Below, one piece after another: positions 56,598 through 64,000 of a stretch of 64,000 nt of DNA. The stretch's first letter is position 1; each line of letters begins with the position of its first letter. The notes under the pieces are model-generated. The model made no database searches, was not told the DNA's origin, and worked only from the letters and a program-made list of their open reading frames with translations. A program made the position numbers and the translations under genes. Origin of the DNA: Takakia lepidozioides (Eukaryota > Streptophyta > Takakiopsida > Takakiales > Takakiaceae); NCBI GenBank assembly GCA_030704615.1, contig CM060732.1, forward strand, positions 53,981,053 to 54,045,052, written 5' to 3'.

Positions 56598-59500
56598 TTA
56601 CACTTGTATTGTAGCATATCGCTCAGTGGCTCCATCACCTTTGTGCTTCTGGAATTGGATGTAACGCAAGGTGCTGGCCCAAAATGCATCCACCTGTGGG
56701 TCATGTGCAGTGTTTTCACTCTGCATTTCGGTAGCAATCAGCTCGAGCAGCCCCTGGATCACAGTGCTGGTCACTTGCGCATTTCCCTTCTCAAAGTAGT
56801 ACAAATACCTGATGTTTGCCCATCCCCAAAGACATAATCCAGCAGTCTTTAGGTGGTTGAACTTCAGCAGTTGCAACACGACATTAATTTTCACCTGATG
56901 AACCATGATCCACGCCTGGATTCGCTTTGGATTGAGCAAAACCAAAGAAGCTGACTAGCAACTCCAAGTAACCAAATTTTACATTGTCAACCAGAAAAAG
57001 GGAGGCAAATAACCCTGAAGACTAATGACTGAGTAGCAACACTAACACACAAGAGAGGCAGGTTTGATGCCTTACTTGTTCAGAATTTCGACAAAAAGGG
57101 TCATTGGACCATTACTACCCCTGGTCGCACTTGACATCTGCTGAGCAGCATTGGCAATCCTCAATGCGCGCTTCAGACACAATAGAACCCTGCCATCGAC
57201 CACTCCATGACGTGTCAGTATTTCGATTGCCCAGTACCACCAGCAGCTGTCGTTAGTACCCATCAGATAATTCCTGGAACTACCTGGTGACTGGAACACA
57301 AATGATAAGAACTGCTCCTTGCAGGCCGTGTGAGTCACTGGGAATCAGCAGTAGGCTTGGGACCACGCAACAATGATAAATGGAGGGAAACTGAGAAATG
57401 AAAAAGAACCTGTGTGATAAGCTACCGAACCCTGATCTCAAAAGATCGGAGGATACATACCTTTCCCCATCCCTCGAGCCAGCACCTCCATCATCGACCC
57501 AGAAAAGGTGGGAGCAGGCAAATACAGCTCGACATTGATCGGGTTTCTTCAACAGCTTAGCTGAATACTGTTCCCTCCCACCCTCTCCCGGTCACCTCCC
57601 ATTACACCAACCAACTATAAATACTCATTGACATGCGGCAATAAGTTCAGTCTCAAAACTTACCCCTGTGGCCTTGTGTGTAAGCGTGTCCCTGTTTTCA
57701 ACTCCAAAGACCTGTGTTCTCTGCAAAGTGCCAATGATGAGTTGGAGGGCAGTTACTTGGGCCTTCGAATCCTGCACCATCCATCACAAAGTACAGAATG
57801 AGCACCTTTTTCCCCCCAAAGCCATCCCAATAATATGTCAAACCAGGCAGCTTGGAAAATAGCAACTCTCAATGTCACCAATGCTAGTGGACCCCACCAC
57901 CAGGTGACCTATTATACCACTCACCGCAATTTCTTCTTCATACAGCATAAAAGCTTGTGTGAAAAATTCATACGCCACTGGCTCCAGTGAGCAGTCCCCT
58001 GCAGCCTGCAGTAATTGGCACCCACAGTTACTTCTGTTGCAGTAGGATCCATATACATGTAACCATGCAATTCTTTCAGAGGTTACCAAGCTGTCGATCC
58101 CTTCTGTGCCTCGTTTGGAGGAAGGAGGGGACCGGGAGAACAGAACAGCAAACTGGGGCAACTCTATTGCAGAAGGCTTCCTTCAGTAGTGGGACTCCCA
58201 ACTCTAAAAATAAAGATGTACTAAAAAAACATTCTTAAGAAGGTTCAGAGAGAGAGAGAGAGAGCGAGAGAGAGAAGGAACAAAAATGAAAATACCTCCA
58301 TAGCATACAGAAAGCCCACATCAATGGCAGAGAGAGGAGAATGATAAAAAAGAAAGGATAAAAGGAAATATGTCCATGGGACACACTAGAGCTATAGGAG
58401 AGTGCCAAAACATCCCAGACAGCTTATGGGGACAGAGAGTCAATGCTCACAAAGATAGGTGGGGCGATACCTCGGCACATTGCAGGTACAAGCGCAATGA
58501 GAGTTCTGGAGCTGATACTGTTGAAAGTGCCTCCACCATCTGGTACAAAACAATAACATGTTACCATTTGGCTTCATGACAGAGTAGTCCTAAAGAAAGA
58601 ACCACCATTATAAGGAATCAGAATATCCAGCACTCTGACATCTCCCAACAGAAAAACAACAAAAGGTCCCAGACGCAGTGCACACCTGATGCAAAAATTG
58701 GAACACCTTCTTCAGGGTCACAGACCCTTCCTCGGGCTCTTCCTGACCCTGCAAGGATCGCACCAGCTGCATCCAACCCAATGACACTTTCAAGTTGCTC
58801 AATCAAACATCCAATGTTCTAGGCCTCGCCAATCCTGGATGTTCCAATAGTTACGATAGTGCAGTAAAACCGAGGATTTATCCTTACAAGATCATTTAGT
58901 TAGTACCTTGAGGGCAGCAAATATGAGTGGAGGCAGCGTATATTGCAGTCGTTGGGGACCTCCTTGACCAAAGTGCTTCCTTGCCACTGTTAGAATCTGC
59001 CAAAAACACTCATGGAAGCTTACAAGTTACCATCCTGTACCCTGACTGGGCACCTTCCGTCTAAACTATGCTCACTCTCTGGTCAAACGATTGAGAACCA
59101 GTATCTGATATTCACTTGATAAACCCCACTGTCTAGCCTGTAAACAACCACAGTACCTCTCATCTTTCCAAAATGGTGCAGCTACCTAACCAATATGGCA
59201 CAGTCAGCCTTTCCCCAGTCCCACTAGGTGTGCCCTTAAGCTAGGTGTTTGCTACCATGGTGGTAAAGTAGCTTAAATTTTACACTTTTATGCCATTACC
59301 ACTCACTGGCAATGAAATTGACTTCCGGAGTTGTCTCACCTGAAACATCTGCTCGTGATCGTCATTCACCAACATATGTACCAACCGCGCCACCAGGTTT
59401 TGTTCTTCTTTGAAGTCGTCTTCATCCAACTACCACCCACATAATTACATGATCACTCTCCAACCTCCCGAGCCAGTGACACAGTATGCATGGTTTTTGG

Positions 59501-62500
59501 GACCAATGACCAATGGACTGGCCACGTAACATGACTAGAATCGCAGTAGTCGCACATAGTCACACATCTCTTGGACTGCAGTCAGGGAAGCTACGGAAGA
59601 GCTGAATTGCTTGACTTCATATTAACCTTCAGAGATTACCTCATCCAACGGTGGAACCCCTTCACTGTCCTGAATGAGCTCTTTTAATAGCTCAAAAAGG
59701 GCATCAACCTGGCAACAACAAAGTAACCACCTCACATGTCAGCCACCAGCCCTTCCAAAACTGAAAGAATGATAAATCTTTGAGACAGATGATGCGAAAA
59801 ACAGTTGTACCTTGTCAGCAGCGGTGATCAATGTCGAGTTGGTAAGGACAGATTGGATGAGGACCACAGCCATGACTTTATTGGTGTCGTAATCCAGGTG
59901 CTCCATCACCCGTGCATAATTGCTCAGCTTTAGCACTACCACCACATCCTTGTACTTGTCTAATGGGGCACTGAGAAGAGCCACTATTTGCTTTGTTGCC
60001 TTGCTGTCCTTCACCTTCCCCTTCCCTTCCAGATTCTTCACACAAGCTCCCTGCAAGGTAGGCAAGGATGAAGTGACAAAACTGCAAATCATTTATGTAC
60101 TCAATGGATGAGGAGACAGCTCTCAGTGCACAAAGTTGGCAGGCACATTTGTGGGCTTGCCAAGGATGTGACTGAGGTTTTTGATTCATACAGTAATCCC
60201 CTTCTTTCTTGCAAACAGTGAAGACAATATTTAAAAACAAAGATATTCAACAGCCTCAGACATACCAGCACTTGGTCAACGTAGTCAAGCCGGTCCACAT
60301 GCACACGTAGGACAAATGTAAGAAGTGCCACATGAAGACTAACAGCCCCAACCAACGGCATCTCTGGCTGTGCCTCTATAACCTGCCAAGCATCGCACTC
60401 TATTTAGTTGCACATTTGCAAAAAGGCTGGCCACCCTGTGACATGGCTCCTGGTATCCTGTGCTAGTCACAACAAGGAGATAAAATAACCTTTGCGGTCC
60501 TCCGACATGGGGAGCTTGAAACATGCACTTGCCCACGAAAAGCAAACAAAAGCTGTCAACATCAAGAGCAGTGCCAGAGCAAACGAGAGGAGAAGGTAAG
60601 TACCTACCTTTACAACAGCATGGCTGAACTTCGTAAATGCTTCGACATGCAGGAACTCGGGTAACACCTGTGACCCATCCCCATCTGCATTAGACAAAGT
60701 ACCCTCATGTATTGTGACGAGGCCTACCCTGCAAAGATGAAGGTGCATACCCACATACCTCAGGTGAGGCTGCAGCATATTTAGAGAGGCGCTCCATCAA
60801 CTGGGACATCACTGTCTTTATATCCACTGTCGGCTGCATGCATTGCCAGTAGCCATGTGAGCCCATACTCACAAGCAGCTAGACGCCACCAAAAAGCAAA
60901 TCGGGAGCAACGAAGGGGAGCTGCAGACCTGCAATTGTGGGCAGGCGCTGAGAAGAGTTTCCAATGTCTGAAGATGGAAGTCATCAGGGAAGACCTGTAT
61001 GATACAGTCCATCAAGTAATATTGCGCAATCTCGTCCTTACAGTTCACAACCTGTTTCCCCAAGCCAACCCATGGACAGAAAGAGGTGATGGCTCAGCTT
61101 GGCACTGGCTCCCTCAACACCTGACGTGGTCTTCCAGCAAACTGAATTATCAAGATTTTCCACACGGACCGATGTGGTTTAAACGGTAGTAACAAACTTT
61201 GTTGACACTGAACACCCAGCCTTTGATTCTTTGTCCCCACACTTCACCTGTTCAAGAACTCGGGGCAGCACGACATCCTTGTACATCTCCAAATCCACCC
61301 CCTCCAGTTGACTTAGAACATGCAAATTTTTTCCCACCTGTCAAGCGCATCAACAGAGAATCTTATCACAGAGACTGCAGCAAACACCCCCTATTTTGGG
61401 TCAAGCCCTCAATCAACCCACAGCTCCCTTGCTGCCCCATGTAGATGCTAAATGTAAGTACAGAGACAGTGACACACAGTTACTACTACCACTCCACTTC
61501 CGCAACCATGCCATCACAGCACAAAGAGCTAGTGATGGCAAGCACAACCAAAACCCATCTACAGAAAGCTCTGCGCTGACCCAAGAAAGCCTATGCAGAG
61601 GGTTACCCTATTGTCTGATCTCTACTTGAAGAAAGCGATAAGTCGTACTGACCAGGTCACGGAGCTCACTCCTTTCCTTCTCCCGCTTTTCCTTCTCCCG
61701 AGCAGGCCCCTGTAGACACGAAAAGCGGCAGACATTGTCAAATCTCATCCTGTGTTTCTTTCCTATGTCAACTTGATTCAAGCAGTGCTCCCCTCTGAAA
61801 GAAAATTGCAAGATATCATCCTCTTCATAGAGTGTCTACAATCTGCAGATGCTAGCCAACAGATGCTGACCTGATGTTGCATTCGCACCCATAGCTTGTT
61901 CATCTCTGTGAAATTTTGAAGCACAAATTCCACTGCATCCATCACATTGCCTCCCTCCCTAAAAGACACATCATTGTGAAGTTCAAGAGGGCCTGATGTG
62001 AGCCTCATGGATACATTTCCTCCATTCCACACCTAAATTCAAATCTTGTGCCAATCACATGCTCTGCTACCATCCCATAGACCAATTCCCAGAAATCATC
62101 AAATCTATGGTGAAATTGTCACTGAGGGAGATGGAGCTATGCCTGTATTTGTCCACTACATGCAGTCATGCATACAGCACCAACACAGCAGCATAAGTGC
62201 TATGTCGAGAAGAAGTATCCCCTCTAGCCACCATCCATCCAGATTGTGAAAGGTGGCTGTGTTCTATTCAAAGCCGAAGCACCAAAGTGTTAACTGACAA
62301 CCCCTGGGCCTGCTTTAACACACCCTTGATCAAGTTAATATGGACCACACGAATGTGACGTACCCTTCATAAGGAGATCCAACATCTGGCAGTTTGTCCC
62401 GGCTGATTTGGGAGAGATAGCTGCGCAAGAAGAGCCCTCGGATGGGATGTTGGACACCACGGCTCATCTCCACTAGGTCCTTCAGGACATCCTTCGCAGG

Positions 62501-63786
62501 TGCCTCCTTTGATTTTATGTACACCGACCCAACTGTACAGAGCAAATACCTACACCCTCCCACCCACCCATTTTAGCAGCATGAAATAGCCAAACCAACC
62601 TTCCTAAATAATATATATCAAACCATCAAACAAACAAGTAGACAACCATGGCAGTAGGAAACCCCAGACTTACAATCGAGGCAGTATGTTGCCAGCATGT
62701 TGAACTAGCTCATACAAATCTGCATTGGTGCGGCCTCGCTTGCTCTCCTCTTTGAAGAAAACTTCCAACTGCCGCAACTCGTCGAATGTTCTCATATCTG
62801 GCTCATGGTCAAGGTGCTGATTCTGCAGAGTTGAACAAGCCTCGCAGTGCACAGTATCACATGACAAATCAAAGTGAGTCCGACCTAAGTTGGTAACCTA
62901 AATTGGATACAGAGTTCATAGTACTTCTGCGGAGACAATTTGGAGGTCCTGAGCTCTGACAGCATCTGCGCAGAGTACTTGAGTGCATCCCGCAGGTTGT
63001 TGGCATCCTGCACAACAACAAGATCTGAGAGTCCACAATTGGGATGATTATCATTGCATCCCTCTCTGTATCGCTGACTCAACATCAAACCTAATTTTGA
63101 AGTTACAAGAAAGACCTTTGTTCTCGGTGCAACTAACTGAGCTGTGTGACAAGAAGGGACATCAAGAAGCTTTGTACACCACTGAACCAGCGCAGTCCCT
63201 CCCTTCAACGTCATCACCCCCTAGTCCTGATTATTGCAGCACACGCTATATCATCTTCACACTTTTGGCAAGCGATCTAACTGTCTATTGCAAAAGACGT
63301 ATGCAAAATGAGCGCCAATGAGAGCCACTCCTTGCACATTCCATAAAGGACCAGCCTACGCATTTGAAATAGGATGGGAACCCCGGCTATTAGCAGCAGA
63401 GAATGACATGAAGCAGATGATTCACGTTGTTGATGAGACACCCAATTCGGTAGCAGCAGGTACTTACACGAATTTTGTAGAACACAAAGTTGCGTTCATC
63501 TGACAATACAACCGAGTTGCGAGTGGCCACAAGCGAAGCACGAAAATTGACCAGAGCAGAAAGAGACAGGAACGTATATAAGGACAACATCCGCGAGTGG
63601 CTGGGTGAGCTAACCAAGCTGAGCCTAAATAAGCAAACCAAACAAGGAGTGATGAGCCTAGAAGATCACACCCACCAGGGCGCGATGCATGTAGAAAGCA
63701 TGGTGCTGGACCAGGGCCATGGCGTCCGCCAGCCATTTCTCCTGCTCCTCCCCGCTTGAGACCACATCCTGCTCTTGACCTTGCAT
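56598..63786 (-). CDS. VPS35: Retromer subunit VPS35
   Basis: Scaffold of the cargo-selective retromer (VPS26-VPS29-VPS35), which recycles vacuolar sorting receptors from endosomes. Twenty-two exons in transcript order: 63786-63676, 63007-62911, 62797-62674, 62549-62364, 61958-61871, 61709-61653, 61337-61248, 61051-60929, 60833-60759, 60667-60608, 60382-60266, 60050-59811, 59708-59640, 59429-59340, 58996-58907, 58766-58686, 58539-58471, 58005-57925, 57771-57664, 57567-57461, 57189-57076, 56808-56598. They total 2388 nt, or 795 residues (family about 790), with every phase consistent. The start is [20 protein letters not shown]. The VPS26-binding PRLYLL motif is residues 109-114, followed by [32 protein letters not shown]-type and [19 protein letters not shown] helices and the end [11 protein letters not shown] are conserved. 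All introns are short except a few around 400-700 bp. No defect is seen. The upstream 214 bp to the window edge should be its 5' leader and promoter. Confidence 0.96.
58241..58275. repeat. GA microsatellite in a VPS35 intron
   Basis: Interrupted GA run between exons 17 and 18 of VPS35 (intron 58006-58470). Confidence 0.85.
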
Positions 63787-64000
63787 GCCACTTCTTCTAC
63801 GTGTGTGCGCCCAGGAGTGTTTGATTGTATATCTGCGTGCAAGTCACTCCATCCAAGGTTTTGCAGATTGTTCAAAACCCAGAAATCTCTTCAGACTCTC
63901 CCAGCTCCTGCTCTTCTACACTTGATCAGTGCTGAGACGACGAGTTTGTGAACGGATGCTAAACCCTATTAGTTCACGTTTATGTTCTTAATCAAGTTTC
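63787..64000 (-). promoter_or_regulatory. VPS35 5' flank
   Basis: Sequence upstream of the VPS35 start codon up to the window edge. I recognise no TATA box or other defined element, and the transcription start is unknown. Confidence 0.3.

Overview
This is a nuclear window from a land plant. The evidence is spliced genes with GT-AG introns, a vacuolar-type H+-pyrophosphatase, a DYW-type pentatricopeptide repeat (PPR) protein, a plant-type organellar single-stranded DNA-binding protein, and abundant LINE, SINE, LTR and hAT remnants. The very regular PLS repeats and the near-identical internal PPR units recall mosses, lycophytes and ferns, so I lean to a non-seed plant, but the sequence alone does not settle the species. 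All exon models below were built by eye from protein-family similarity plus GT-AG and reading-phase consistency. In each of the complete models (H+-PPase, OSB, UCH, pirin, VPS35) the exon lengths sum to an intact frame.

Layout. 1-11.4 kb holds no supported gene: a copia LTR at the left edge, a decayed endonuclease-like pseudogene, dispersed repeats, two tRNA-derived SINE families, and two hAT-like elements, one with a perfect 8-bp target duplication. 11.5-17.1 kb (+) is an 8-exon H+-pyrophosphatase. 17.1-30.0 kb is a repeat block: several tandem arrays, a broken and rearranged LINE reverse transcriptase, extremely AT-rich DNA, and two arrays of palindromic units that share a core. 30.0-33.8 kb (+) is a 5-exon OSB gene with a LINE remnant in intron 2. 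It is followed 86 bp later by an intronless PPR-DYW gene (33.9-36.1 kb). 37-40 kb is transposon debris, including a broken Ty3-type integrase. 40.0-42.2 kb (+) is a UCH37-type deubiquitinase, with a ribosomal protein uS17-like fragment just after its stop codon. 43.9-46.8 kb (-) is a 7-exon pirin. 48.0-48.9 kb is a PPR-DYW pseudogene. 49.6-53.3 kb (-) is a long-chain prenyl diphosphate synthase whose first exon is not resolved. 54.9-56.5 kb (+) may hold a DUF1997-like plastid gene (weak). 56.6-63.8 kb (-) is a 22-exon retromer VPS35 gene.

There is no operon-like logic. The genes are ordinary housekeeping functions: tonoplast proton pumping, organellar DNA maintenance and RNA editing, proteasome-linked deubiquitination, isoprenoid quinone side-chain synthesis and endosomal sorting. 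The unusual material is in the repeats: palindromic satellites with a higher-order order of units and a compensated core, and two very short retrotransposition scars with perfect target-site duplications.
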